Assembly (NCBI GenBank): GCA_008636105.1
Contig: VSDH01000003.1
Coordinates: forward strand, 62,001-126,000
DNA from: Candidatus Scalindua sediminis
GTDB taxonomy: Bacteria > Planctomycetota > Brocadiia > Brocadiales > Scalinduaceae
Length of the DNA: 64,000 bases
Direction: 5' to 3'
Shown: piece after piece, positions 51,754 through 60,555 of the stretch
Layout of the letters: every line of letters begins with the position of its first letter
How positions within the stretch are numbered: the first letter of the stretch is position 1
The notes under the pieces: model-generated
Told to the model about the DNA's origin: nothing
Databases searched by the model: none
Seen by the model: only the letters and a program-made list of their open reading frames with translations
Made by a program: the position numbers and the translations under genes

Positions 51754-53763
51754 ATGAAACTTACAGAAGCTAAAGTAGAACTACTTGCTCCTGCTGGTAA
51801 ATGGGGGGCCCTGGAGGCCGTCATAGAAGCCGGAGCAGATGCTGTCTATCTTGCAGGAAAACAGTTTAATATGCGTATGCATAGATCCGATTTCAACTTC
51901 ACGAATGAGCAGTTGGCTCGTGCAGTAGAGTATGCCCACCAACGTGGTGTAAAGATTTATGTAACGGTAAATAATTTACTTGGTGATAACGAAACAGAAA
52001 AGCTTTGCAAATACCTTATATACCTTCAGGAAATTAATGTAGATGCAATAATAATTCAAGACCTGGGGGTTATTTATCTTGTAAAGGAACTGGAGCTGGA
52101 CATACCCATGCACGCAAGCACTATGATGAACGTACATAGCACAGAGATGGCAGTTGAGTTGAAAAGACTCGGTGTATCTAGAATAATTACGTCCCGTGAT
52201 ATTACACTCTCTCAGGTAAAAGAGATAGGTGAAAAGAGTGGAGTAGAAATGGAATACTTTGTTCATGGTGATATGTGCGTCAGCCAGAGTGGTCAGTGTT
52301 ACTCCAGCGGTATTCTGTTCGGTAAGAGTGCGAATCGTGGCGAATGCATGAAGCCATGCAGATGGAAGTATTCCATTGTAGAAAGCAAATCTGGACAGGC
52401 AATTGGGAATTTACCGGAGGGGTACTTCCTTGCCTTGAAAGACATGTGCTTGTACCAGCATATACCAGAACTAATTCAGGCAGGGATACGTTCTTTTAAG
52501 ATAGAAGGAAGGATGCGACATGAAAAATTTCTTAGGCCCATTGTCGAATTATATCGTAAAGCTATTAATGAATATCTGGATTCGCCATTCACGTACCAGT
52601 CCAGGATAGAAGATTTTGAGAATATGTACAAAGACAGAGTCAGAGAATTTACGACTTCAATGGCTTTTTCTCATGCAACTTCCAGTACGTTTGATTATAC
52701 AGGTATTAGAGAGCCTCTTTTCCTGAGTCGTGGATCAAAAGAAGAAAATCTAACAACCGAAGATCTAAACTATAACCCATTTGAGATATCCAACGGCAAT
52801 CAAAATAGTGAGAAGTTCCTTGCAGTTAAGGTGTCTACCATGAATGCAGTAAGGAAATCATTGGCTGCGGGTGCAGACTACGTTTACTTAAGTGGGGAAG
52901 TATCACCTACCCGGGGAGAAGGATGGACTAATAAACTTCTGGGGGAGACGTCTGAGATTGTTCACGATGCAGGGAAGAAGATTGTATGGGGGACACCTCG
53001 TATATGCACATCCCGTGAGATATCAGAGGTTGAATGGCTCTTTGAAAAGGCCGTGAAAGTTGATATTGATGGTGTACTTGTTCATAACATGGGTTCGCTA
53101 CAACTTGCTAAACGGTTTGGCCTGAACATAATCGCAGACTTCTCATTTAACGTCTTAAACACAAATTCCATTAAGATACTGGAGGAATTAGGCGCAAGTC
53201 GAATAACCACGTCTCTCGAATCGTCATTTAATGACCTTTACCTGCTTGCAGGGAATTCAACTATTCCCGTAGAGTGCATAGTGCATGGCTCGCTTCCCGG
53301 CATGCTGCTTGAACATTGTTTGCCCGCAATGCTGGTTACAAAATCTAACGCTAAAGGGATTTGTAGACTGCCATGCCGATATATCAACTATGCACTTAAA
53401 GATGAAAAAGGAGAGATAAGACCTATAGAAGTGGATCAATATTGCAGAAATCACATAATGTTTGCCACAGATTTATGTGTACTGCCTTACCTTAATTCTT
53501 TCTTGATGACAGGTGTTGAGGTTTTTCGAATTGAGGCACAGTATTATGAAGATGACCTGGTAGAGACAGTCGTAAACATGTATCGAAAACGCATGGATTT
53601 ATTAATGGGCAATCCTAATGTCTTTTATCCCTTACCAGAATCGGAATGGCACAGTTTAGTCGAAAAAAGTCCCAGAGGATTTAGCTTATGCGCATATTCT
53701 CAGGATATTACTCATTCAAGAAGTACCCTGGAAGTAATGAAGACTGCAACACAAGCAAGTTAG
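51754..53763 (+). CDS. Peptidase U32 family protein (RlhA/TrhP/UbiU type, two domains)
   Basis: 669 residues. A TIM-barrel U32 domain starts E-L-L-A-P-A-G and A-G-A-D-A-V-Y-L-A-G, with the hallmark E-Y-F-V-H-G-D-M-C-V-S-Q-S-G-Q-C. The C-M-K-P-C pair completes four cysteines for a possible Fe-S cluster. A second, U32-like half (~370-660) repeats the pattern (V-E-C-I-V-H-G-S-L, C-R-L-P-C-R). U32 proteins perform O2-independent hydroxylation of RNA bases or of ubiquinone precursors. The target here is unknown. Clean AGGAAGG ribosome site. Confidence 0.9.
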   Translation: MKLTEAKVELLAPAGKWGALEAVIEAGADAVYLAGKQFNMRMHRSDFNFTNEQLARAVEYAHQRGVKIYVTVNNLLGDNETEKLCKYLIYLQEINVDAIIIQDLGVIYLVKELELDIPMHASTMMNVHSTEMAVELKRLGVSRIITSRDITLSQVKEIGEKSGVEMEYFVHGDMCVSQSGQCYSSGILFGKSANRGECMKPCRWKYSIVESKSGQAIGNLPEGYFLALKDMCLYQHIPELIQAGIRSFKIEGRMRHEKFLRPIVELYRKAINEYLDSPFTYQSRIEDFENMYKDRVREFTTSMAFSHATSSTFDYTGIREPLFLSRGSKEENLTTEDLNYNPFEISNGNQNSEKFLAVKVSTMNAVRKSLAAGADYVYLSGEVSPTRGEGWTNKLLGETSEIVHDAGKKIVWGTPRICTSREISEVEWLFEKAVKVDIDGVLVHNMGSLQLAKRFGLNIIADFSFNVLNTNSIKILEELGASRITTSLESSFNDLYLLAGNSTIPVECIVHGSLPGMLLEHCLPAMLVTKSNAKGICRLPCRYINYALKDEKGEIRPIEVDQYCRNHIMFATDLCVLPYLNSFLMTGVEVFRIEAQYYEDDLVETVVNMYRKRMDLLMGNPNVFYPLPESEWHSLVEKSPRGFSLCAYSQDITHSRSTLEVMKTATQAS

Positions 53764-53765
53764 CA

Positions 53766-53840
53766 AATAAAGGGGACAGGCTACTTTTTGTCTACAAGAC
53801 AATGGGAAGGTTTTCGAAAAAGTAGCCTGTCCCCTTTATT
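53766..53840. repeat. AATAAAGGGGACAGGC inverted-repeat element
   Basis: 24-bp perfect arms at 53766-53789 and 53817-53840 (AATAAAGGGG-ACAGGCTAC then five T, and its inverse) around a 27-nt spacer. It starts 2 bp after the U32 stop and may also terminate that transcript. Similar GGGGACAGGCTAC palindromes are common genome repeats in other bacteria. Confidence 0.85.
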
Positions 53841-53855
53841 AAAGAGGTATTAATT

Positions 53856-54623
53856 ATGACAATACTAAAAAACACAGTTACGCTATTCGTTATTTTTCTG
53901 ATTGTTTCTTTTAATACTACTACTTCAGATGCCGAAAATAACAGGTTTGAACAGGCAAAACGGCAACTTAAAGATGGAATCCGTACGTATGATGAAGAAT
54001 TATTGCAAGATGCAAAAGAGGTTTTCATTCAACTTGCTGACAACAATCCTTCTGATTATGTTTACGCCTATTATGCTGCATTGACATATCTTAGTCTTTG
54101 TGATTTAAAAAACTTCGAGATAACAAAGAGTACAGTTAAGGCAGATAAAAAGCGATTAAAAACCAAAAGAATTTCCATGGCAGAGAAGGGATTAAACTAC
54201 GCAGACAGGTCAATTGAACTTAATAATGATTTTTCGGATTCGCACAGGGTTAAAGGTACACTATTCTCTAACATGATATCCGGTATGTTTTCAGGTATAA
54301 GATATGGTGGTATGGCTGAAGACGAAATAAACATAGCATTAAAAATTGAACCAAACAATGCGTTAGCAAAAATAGAAGTGGCTAGAGAATATATTAACAA
54401 ACCCGGTCTTCTTGGAGGAAATGTTAAAAAAGGAATAGAAATCCTGGAGAAGATTTTAAAGGACAACCCTGAAAAAGAAAAAGGATATGTAAGTTTGGGC
54501 ATTGCTTATGAAGAGATAGGAGAAAAAGAAAAGGCCATAAATACCTTTGAACATTTATTAAATATAAATCCTGAAAACATTGAGGCGAAATATAATTTAG
54601 ATAGGCTTGTATCATCGAAATAA
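53856..54623 (+). CDS. Secreted TPR protein
   Basis: 255 residues. A signal peptide (~1-26, ending T-S-D-A-E) is followed by TPR-type helices: A-K-R-Q-L-K-D-G-I-R, Y-V-Y-A-Y-Y-A-A-L-T-Y-L-S, A-L-A-K-I-E-V-A-R-E-Y, and a clean C-terminal TPR (Y-V-S-L-G-I-A-Y-E-E-I-G-E-K-E-K-A-I-N). G-M-F-S-G-I-R-Y-G in the middle is unusual. Periplasmic binding or scaffold protein; partner unknown. Its stop is 2 bp before the next aminotransferase, so they are co-transcribed. Confidence 0.8.
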   Translation: MTILKNTVTLFVIFLIVSFNTTTSDAENNRFEQAKRQLKDGIRTYDEELLQDAKEVFIQLADNNPSDYVYAYYAALTYLSLCDLKNFEITKSTVKADKKRLKTKRISMAEKGLNYADRSIELNNDFSDSHRVKGTLFSNMISGMFSGIRYGGMAEDEINIALKIEPNNALAKIEVAREYINKPGLLGGNVKKGIEILEKILKDNPEKEKGYVSLGIAYEEIGEKEKAINTFEHLLNINPENIEAKYNLDRLVSSK

Positions 54624-54625
54624 AA

Positions 54626-55936
54626 ATGAAAAATAGTGTTTCTTATATTGGTCCTGAAGAGATTATTAGGAAGAAGAATGAATTTCTCATCCCTTGTGTT
54701 TACCACTTTTATAATGAGCCCATGCAGATCGTAAGGGGAGAAGGCCAGTATCTCTTCGACCATCACGAAAAACGATATTTGGATTTCTATGGTGGTGTCT
54801 CGGTATTAAGTGCAGGACATTGCCACCCGGAGATTGTAGAAAAGATTTCCGAGCAGGTAAAGACATTACAGCACACAACAACTATATATTTAACACAACC
54901 GATTGTTGACCTTGCCGAGAAGCTTGCACAAATTGCCCCGGGAAGTCTAAGAAGAAGTTTTTTCTGTGCCAGTGGATCTGAGGCTAATGAAGGTGCATTA
55001 CTGCTTTCTCAGCTTTATACAGGAAGGCATGAATTTCTGTCCCTTTACAATAGTTTGCATGGCAGAACAAAATTAACAATGAGTGTAACAGGATTGAAAT
55101 TCTGGCGCACTGATTCTAATCCTGTTGGAGGTATCAGTTTTGTACCTGGTGCTTATTGCTACCGTTGTATTTTCAATCTCAAGTATCCTGATTGCAATAT
55201 AGAATGTGCAAGACAAATAGAAAATGTTATAGAAAAGTCTACATCAGGAGAGGTTGCAGCATTGATTGTTGAACCTATTCAGGGTAATGGCGGTATCATT
55301 ACACCACCAGATGAGTATTTTACAATAGTAAGAGAAATCTTAAACAAACATGGCATATTACTTATTACAGATGAGGTACAGACAGGATTTGGACGAACAG
55401 GAAAGATGTTTGCCATTGAACACTCAGGCGTTGAACCAGACATTATGACCTTTGCCAAGGCCATTGCTAATGGGACTCCTGTTGGTGGTTTTATAACCAA
55501 TGACAAAATCGCTTCATCTTATAAAAGACCGGGCGCTTCTACATTTGGAGGAAACCCTGTTACATGCGTGGCAGCTATGGCCACTCTGGACGTGATAGAT
55601 AAGTATAACCTGGTTAAGAATGCAGAAACGATGGGGAAATATCTTAAGGATAAGTTGAGATCACTTCAAGACAGGTATGCATTGATTGGGGATGTGAGAG
55701 GAAGGGGATTGATGCTGGGAGCTGAACTCGTTAATCAGGACAAGGAACCTGCCACAAAAGAAACAGACACAATCCTTGAATATATGAAGGATAGGGGGGT
55801 GCTCATAGGGAAAACTGGAGCAAGTCGCAATGTCTTGACATTCCAACCTCCATTAATAATCACTAAGGATAGCATCGATGAAGTAACTGATGTACTTGAA
55901 GGGGCATTGTCCTATGTGGAGAAGCATAAGGAATAA
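54626..55936 (+). CDS. Class III PLP aminotransferase, second paralogue
   Basis: 436 residues with the same architecture as the 1372 gene: S-G-S-E-A-N, V-E-P-I-Q-G-N-G-G, T-D-E-V-Q-T-G-F-G-R-T-G and PLP lysine in F-A-K-A-I-A-N-G. It also carries the four-Cys insert (C-Y-R-C...C...C). It is the GABA/acetylornithine/alanine-glyoxylate-2 type. The two paralogues differ at the A-K-G/A-K-A site and across the substrate end, suggesting different amino donors. It is preceded by a secreted TPR gene and followed by a 190-bp gap with a GGGCACG/CGTGCCC hairpin before the cytochrome operon. Confidence 0.88.
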   Translation: MKNSVSYIGPEEIIRKKNEFLIPCVYHFYNEPMQIVRGEGQYLFDHHEKRYLDFYGGVSVLSAGHCHPEIVEKISEQVKTLQHTTTIYLTQPIVDLAEKLAQIAPGSLRRSFFCASGSEANEGALLLSQLYTGRHEFLSLYNSLHGRTKLTMSVTGLKFWRTDSNPVGGISFVPGAYCYRCIFNLKYPDCNIECARQIENVIEKSTSGEVAALIVEPIQGNGGIITPPDEYFTIVREILNKHGILLITDEVQTGFGRTGKMFAIEHSGVEPDIMTFAKAIANGTPVGGFITNDKIASSYKRPGASTFGGNPVTCVAAMATLDVIDKYNLVKNAETMGKYLKDKLRSLQDRYALIGDVRGRGLMLGAELVNQDKEPATKETDTILEYMKDRGVLIGKTGASRNVLTFQPPLIITKDSIDEVTDVLEGALSYVEKHKE

Positions 55937-56126
55937 TACCATAAGACATTAAAAACAAATATCGAACACCGAATGTAGGGGCACGTGGCACCGTGCCCTT
56001 ACACTTTCTGATCTTTCGTTCATTATTCATAATTCGTTGTTCTACATTCCCCGCCTGTCATCAGGCGGGCAGTTTTTTAGATTTGATTTGACATTTGGAT
56101 TTTGTAATTTGTGTTTGTAACCCATT

Positions 56127-56837
56127 ATGATCAAAGCTTACAAAAAAGATAATTTTTTACAACGTATCAGAAACTGGTTTGAAGAGCGGTATCAGCTAAA
56201 CGAAGTAATCGAAAGAAACGTAAAGAGGAAATTGGTACCAAGAGGACTGAGCTGGTTTGTCTGTATGGGAGGATTGTCATTAGTTGCGTTTATGATTCAA
56301 GCTGGTACAGGAATATTTTTGGCTTTTTATTACGTTCCTTCTGCCAGCGAGGCATTTAATAGTGTTCAATATATAAGACATGCAATTCCCTATGGGTGGT
56401 TAATACAAAAAGTTCATGCTGTAACCCCACACTTTATGGTGTCTCTTATCTTTGCACACATGCTAAGAATATTATTTAAGGGTATATATAAAAAACCAAG
56501 AGAGCTGCATTGGGTATCCGGTGCATCACTCCTGATACTAACGTTGATTATATGTTATACAGGAACTTATCTTCCTGCCAATAGCTTATCATATTGGGGA
56601 GTAAGTTCAGTTGGTGGCGAAGCTGCGATGCTGACTATGGTAGCAAATCCTATTGTGGGAACTTATCAGGATGTCCGCCTTGTCGGCACTGCCGAAGGTA
56701 TGAGAGGTATGGTTTCCAGTCATGGTTTCGTCTTTATTTATACATTGCATACCATTGGTATACCGTTAATGATGTGTATTCTCATGGGATTTCATTTTTT
56801 GATGGTACGTAAGACAGGTATTTCAGAACCACTTTAA
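56127..56837 (+). CDS. Cytochrome b6-type subunit (four-helix, N-terminal half of cytochrome b)
   Basis: 236 residues with four membrane helices. Axial His pairs are His97/His111 (14 apart) and His208/His223 (15 apart), the b6-type spacing for two b haems. Cys46 (F-V-C-M-G-G) occupies the place of the Cys that covalently holds haem ci in b6f-type proteins. This is the quinone-reactive core of a bc-type complex in a cytoplasmic or anammoxosome-type membrane. Subunit IV follows immediately. No Rieske gene is in the window. Confidence 0.9.
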   Translation: MIKAYKKDNFLQRIRNWFEERYQLNEVIERNVKRKLVPRGLSWFVCMGGLSLVAFMIQAGTGIFLAFYYVPSASEAFNSVQYIRHAIPYGWLIQKVHAVTPHFMVSLIFAHMLRILFKGIYKKPRELHWVSGASLLILTLIICYTGTYLPANSLSYWGVSSVGGEAAMLTMVANPIVGTYQDVRLVGTAEGMRGMVSSHGFVFIYTLHTIGIPLMMCILMGFHFLMVRKTGISEPL

Positions 56838-56859
56838 TATGAATTGAGGTTTGTTTTAT

Positions 56860-57258
56860 ATGGCAGACTACAGTAAAGGAAGAAGTCCGGAAGAACTGGA
56901 GTCTTTCTACCCTAACGAAATACTCAGACACATATTATTAATATTTCTTCTTATAAGTGCAGTTATACTTGGGGTAATATTTATCCCGGAATCATTTCAG
57001 AAATCAACTGATGAGTTTGCTGCACTTCAAACCAGACCCCCATGGTATCTACTTCCATTTTCCCAATTATTAAATTTGTTAGAGAATAAGGCTACGTATA
57101 TATCCATTCTAACAATAATTGCAATAACATTTATCAGCATCCCTTTTCTGGATAGAAAGTCTGAGAGGAGTTTATGGGATAAACCCATTTTCCTTTCCAT
57201 AATAGTTATTAGTTTGTCAATGATTATGTTATTAGGTTTGATTAGATTATTTCAATAA
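56860..57258 (+). CDS. Cytochrome b subunit IV-like (C-terminal half)
   Basis: About 132 residues with three membrane helices (~22-43, ~76-98, ~108-130). The quinol-oxidation motif is P-P-W-Y (R-P-P-W-Y-L-L-P-F) instead of P-E-W-Y, the form I associate with low-potential (menaquinone) bc complexes. F-Y-P-N-E-I-L-R-H is the usual start of subunit IV. I take the ATG at 56860, with GAGG upstream. It pairs with the preceding b6 gene; the pentahaem gene begins 2 bp after its stop. Confidence 0.85.
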   Translation: MADYSKGRSPEELESFYPNEILRHILLIFLLISAVILGVIFIPESFQKSTDEFAALQTRPPWYLLPFSQLLNLLENKATYISILTIIAITFISIPFLDRKSERSLWDKPIFLSIIVISLSMIMLLGLIRLFQ

Positions 57259-57260
57259 AA

Positions 57261-58295
57261 ATGGCTAATAAGTATTTGGGTATAACATCAGGTCTAATCG
57301 TTACGATGCTCCTGCTTACGGGTTGTACAATGAATCTACATCCGGAACTTGTCAAAAGGAGTGAGGAATTCCCAGGTTCTAAGAAATGTGGAGAATGCCA
57401 TATTGATATTTACAACGAGTGGGCAGGTTCATTGCATGCCAAGAGTTATGTCAGTGAAGAATTCAGAGTCTCCACCAACGATTATGAATTCAAGTTCTGT
57501 CTCGGTTGTCATGTACCGGAGACAATATTTACCCCTGATGGGACAGATGCTTCACAGGCAGAGTTTGTAGAGGAAGAAAAAAAACCAAGGACGCATAATC
57601 TGGAAGATGGTGTTGATTGTCAGAGTTGCCATCTTACTGTGGATTGTATGCTTGCAGGACCCCATTCGGGGATGGGACCGCATCCTATGGAAAAGAAGGA
57701 AGAGTTTTATCGCAGGAGCTACCTTTGTGGCAGGTGTCATGTTGAAACATTCAAAGAGTATTTAATGAATGCTCATAATAATGACCATGACAAAACATGC
57801 CAGGATTGCCACATGCCTGCTGTTAAGCGTAAGTTGATACAGGGTGAGCCGTGGCAAAGACTACATAGACGGAAGGAAGGCAAAGCACACACATTTTCCA
57901 GTTTAAGTGCAATAAAAAATAGTGATGGTTTCATAGTGCTGTCATTTACTGAATTAAGCAACAAAAATAATCAAATAAAGGGCGTCCTGGAAATCCAGAA
58001 TAATATGCCTAATCACTCGATCCCTACCGGGAGCTATGGATATAGAGAGGTTCTTTTATTGATAAACCTTAAAAATAGTTTTGGGGAAACAATCAAATCT
58101 AAACACGAAAGTATATTTGTTGAAATGGATACACAATTAAAGCCAATGGAAAAGAGGAAATACCCATTTGCGTTTGATATAGATGGCACAAACAAAGCAG
58201 CGAAAGAATTGGAGGCAATCCTTTTTAGAACGGACTTCAATAGAACTAATAAGACATTGCTGGCAAAGGTTGAGTCAAAAATAGGTACACCGTAG
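57261..58295 (+). CDS. Pentahaem c-type cytochrome lipoprotein
   Basis: 344 residues with a lipobox L-L-T-G-C (~22). Five haem motifs are C-G-E-C-H, C-L-G-C-H, C-Q-S-C-H, C-G-R-C-H and C-Q-D-C-H (~43-195), in the cytochrome c554/multihaem style; the C-terminal ~140 residues are a beta-rich haem-free domain. It is anchored outside the membrane and likely takes electrons from the b6/IV pair in place of a Rieske-cytochrome c1 module, but that is inference from gene order. Confidence 0.88.
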   Translation: MANKYLGITSGLIVTMLLLTGCTMNLHPELVKRSEEFPGSKKCGECHIDIYNEWAGSLHAKSYVSEEFRVSTNDYEFKFCLGCHVPETIFTPDGTDASQAEFVEEEKKPRTHNLEDGVDCQSCHLTVDCMLAGPHSGMGPHPMEKKEEFYRRSYLCGRCHVETFKEYLMNAHNNDHDKTCQDCHMPAVKRKLIQGEPWQRLHRRKEGKAHTFSSLSAIKNSDGFIVLSFTELSNKNNQIKGVLEIQNNMPNHSIPTGSYGYREVLLLINLKNSFGETIKSKHESIFVEMDTQLKPMEKRKYPFAFDIDGTNKAAKELEAILFRTDFNRTNKTLLAKVESKIGTP

Positions 58296-58300
58296 AAAGA

Positions 58301-58408
58301 TTGAGGAATTGAAGAATTCAGGAATTAATGGATTGGAGGATTGAGAAATTCATGAACTTGTCATAAACTGTTCCTAATACCTAAATTCCTTAATCCCTTA
58401 ATCCCTTA
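58301..58408. repeat. ATTGAGGAATT repeat cluster
   Basis: GATTGAGGAATTGAAGAATT, GGAATTAATGGATTGGAGGATT at the left and AATTCCTTAATCCCTTAATCCCTTAAT at the right form partial inverted repeats. A related GGAATTGAAGAATTCCTTAATT lies at 8431-8452. It sits directly in front of the NapC-like multihaem gene. Confidence 0.5.
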
Positions 58409-59947
58409 ATGGCCATGCTGTATAACTCCGTGAACATGCGTGGCAAAAAATATATTATGCAAAAGATTCTTAAAAAAAGAGACAGAAACACATCCATTAT
58501 ATTATCTATTGTAACAATTCTGGCTTTTATATGTTGTATTTCGTTGATTATGGTAGCGGCAGAAAGACCGGGGTCCCCTGAGTTCTGCGCAAGATGCCAC
58601 AGTATGGAATCATCCTACAATACATGGAAAGAAACTGTTGCCTGCAATACAGGTTGTCTGGAGTGCCATACACATGATAACAGTGGCAGGACTTTATCCG
58701 TTGAAATCAAAGATAGCAATTGTACGAGTATAGAGTGCCATCCTCTAAAAAAGCTTGTGTCTGAAACTTCTAAACACAAAGAAAAAATCTCTTTTAAACA
58801 TGAGACACACATAAAGGAATATGCCACGAATCTTAGAATGCAGTGTACAGGCTGCCATACCTATCTTGGCAAGGAGAGGAAAGAAGTTAAGCATTTCAGT
58901 ATAGATGAGAATGCATGTTATGTCTGCCACTTTACAAACTGTAATACCCCTTTACCCCTTAAAATCCAGAAAGCTCCGGACTTCAGGCCGGAGATGAATG
59001 GTAAGGTAAAAAATAAAGTAGAAAAAAGCCTTGTCATTCAGGGCAAAGATATACGGGGTTTACTTACCAGCAATGATAATGATAAAGAAATTGTTGATGA
59101 TTGCTCTTTGTGTCACAAGGACATAAAGATAAAGATTATGATTTATAAGAAGGAGTTTGATCATTTGAAATTTGAGAAAGAACTAAAAGTGGAATGTACA
59201 AATTGTCATTTTGAGACTGTACACAATAATAATGGTGTTGACGAAAAGAGTTGTTACTATTGCCATACAAAAGTCCCGAAGGACTATACAGGTGCAGACA
59301 GGATGCATAATGACCATGTAAAAGAACATAAGGTCCCATGCTCTCCATGTCATAATGAAATTCAGCACAAATGGGACGATGAATATATTCGTTTTGTTTT
59401 ACCGAAAAGGGGAGTTGATATACAAAATAAGATTGCAAATATAGGTAAAGGTACAAACCTGAATGATCTTCCTGTTAGTCCAAAAGGTGTTAAAAATGTT
59501 TTTGATGATGAACCATACATATTCCAAAAAAGAGTGTACAAAGGTATTCATGGCAGGGGAGTTGAAGAAAGTCCTGACCCGATGTATCTTGCAACTGTAA
59601 ACTGCACTGCATGCCATAAGGACAAAGATCTTAGTGTGGATCCCATGGTATGTAACACCTGCCACAAGAAGGGATTTGAAAAAACAATGGCAGAACAAAA
59701 AGAGTACACCACAAGGATGTTGAAGGTATTATCGGGTTTGCTTTCGGAATCACAAAAACAAGGGGTACCAAAGCATATGATTGATGAGGCGAGGTATAAT
59801 TACGACCTGATAGTAAGAGATGGGAGCTCTGGTGTGCATAACATTAAATATGTTAAAGACTTGATTACTCATAGCGTACAACAACTACAGCTCGTTCCCA
59901 AGCTCCAGCTTGGGAACGAGGTGAACAAATTGACACCAACATTATGA
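58409..59947 (+). CDS. Undecahaem NapC-anchored c-type cytochrome
   Basis: 512 residues from 58409; the ATG at 58457 (M-Q-K-I-L-K-K-R) is an equally good start. A membrane anchor (~28-50) followed by S-P-E-F-C-A-R-C-H-S-M-E is the NapC/NirT quinol-dehydrogenase signature. There are ten C-x2-C-H motifs plus one C-x4-C-H (C-T-S-I-E-C-H), so about 11 haems. Residues ~181-218 are encoded by a palindromic mobile element in frame (58950-59063), between haem motifs 5 and 6. The last residues V-P-K-L-Q-L-G-N come from another palindrome (59891-59920). The likely role is quinone-linked electron relay. Confidence 0.88.
   Translation: MAMLYNSVNMRGKKYIMQKILKKRDRNTSIILSIVTILAFICCISLIMVAAERPGSPEFCARCHSMESSYNTWKETVACNTGCLECHTHDNSGRTLSVEIKDSNCTSIECHPLKKLVSETSKHKEKISFKHETHIKEYATNLRMQCTGCHTYLGKERKEVKHFSIDENACYVCHFTNCNTPLPLKIQKAPDFRPEMNGKVKNKVEKSLVIQGKDIRGLLTSNDNDKEIVDDCSLCHKDIKIKIMIYKKEFDHLKFEKELKVECTNCHFETVHNNNGVDEKSCYYCHTKVPKDYTGADRMHNDHVKEHKVPCSPCHNEIQHKWDDEYIRFVLPKRGVDIQNKIANIGKGTNLNDLPVSPKGVKNVFDDEPYIFQKRVYKGIHGRGVEESPDPMYLATVNCTACHKDKDLSVDPMVCNTCHKKGFEKTMAEQKEYTTRMLKVLSGLLSESQKQGVPKHMIDEARYNYDLIVRDGSSGVHNIKYVKDLITHSVQQLQLVPKLQLGNEVNKLTPTL
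58950..59063. repeat. 114-bp palindromic element inserted in frame in the 11-haem gene
   Basis: Starts CTTTACCCCTTAAAATCC and ends ACGGGGTTTAC. It is 88 percent alike to the intergenic element 45198-45310 in opposite orientation. Its length is 38 codons exactly, and the encoded peptide P-D-F-R-P-E-M-N-G-K-V-K is charged and haem-free. Confidence 0.85.
59891..59920. repeat. CTCGTTCCCAAGCT palindrome at the 3' end of the 11-haem gene
   Basis: 14-bp perfect arms CTCGTTCCCAAGCT and AGCTTGGGAACGAG with a CC loop. Translated in frame as V-P-K-L-Q-L-G-N-E. This palindrome is a widely scattered repeat in bacterial genomes. Confidence 0.85.
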
Positions 59948-60555
59948 ATTCAAGTCTGCACAAAAAAGCGCTTTCGCTATCATACTTCACTGTAGGATAT
60001 AATGTCCTGGAAGGAATAGTATCGATTATTGCCGGATTATTGGCTGGCAGCATTGCGCTGGTTGGATTTGGTCTGGATAGTTTCGTTGAATCCTTATCAG
60101 GCAGCGTAATGATCTGGAGATTTAGAAAACACGGACAAATGACAGAAGAAGAGGAAGAGAGAGTTGAGGCGAAGGCAATAAGATTGATTGCTTATACCTT
60201 CTTTATTCTTGGGTCATATATTTTATACGAATCTGTCAAGAAGCTGTGCTTTCATGAAATCCCATATCCAAGCCTTTTGGGAATTATTATTGCTATTGTC
60301 TCTATAATAGTAATGCCGGTTTTATTTTATATCAAGTACCGGACGGGGAAATCAATAAACAGCAAGAGTTTAATGGCAGACTCCAAACAGACACTTGCGT
60401 GTGCATTTTTGTCTGTTGCCTTGTTAATTGGATTAGGGATTAACTATTTATACGGGCTCTGGTGGGCAGACCCTGTTGTTGGTTTGATTATCGTAATCTT
60501 TCTAGTAAAAGAAGGCTATACTGCCCTGAAGGAAGGAAAGGTATGCAGTTGTTGA
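59944..60555 (+). CDS. Cation diffusion facilitator (CDF) family transporter, short
   Basis: 203 residues with ~5-6 membrane helices. G-F-G-L-D-S-F-V-E (~42) and A-D-S-K-Q-T (~142) hold the intramembrane metal Asp residues, although the usual partner His/Asp on the neighbouring turn is not obvious. It lacks the cytoplasmic C-terminal domain of long CDF proteins and ends C-S-C. Metal (Fe, Zn, Mn) export is the family role. It overlaps the 11-haem gene (ATGA), and the next multihaem gene starts inside its 3' end, so it is fully embedded in the cytochrome operon. Confidence 0.8.
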   Translation: MNSSLHKKALSLSYFTVGYNVLEGIVSIIAGLLAGSIALVGFGLDSFVESLSGSVMIWRFRKHGQMTEEEEERVEAKAIRLIAYTFFILGSYILYESVKKLCFHEIPYPSLLGIIIAIVSIIVMPVLFYIKYRTGKSINSKSLMADSKQTLACAFLSVALLIGLGINYLYGLWWADPVVGLIIVIFLVKEGYTALKEGKVCSC

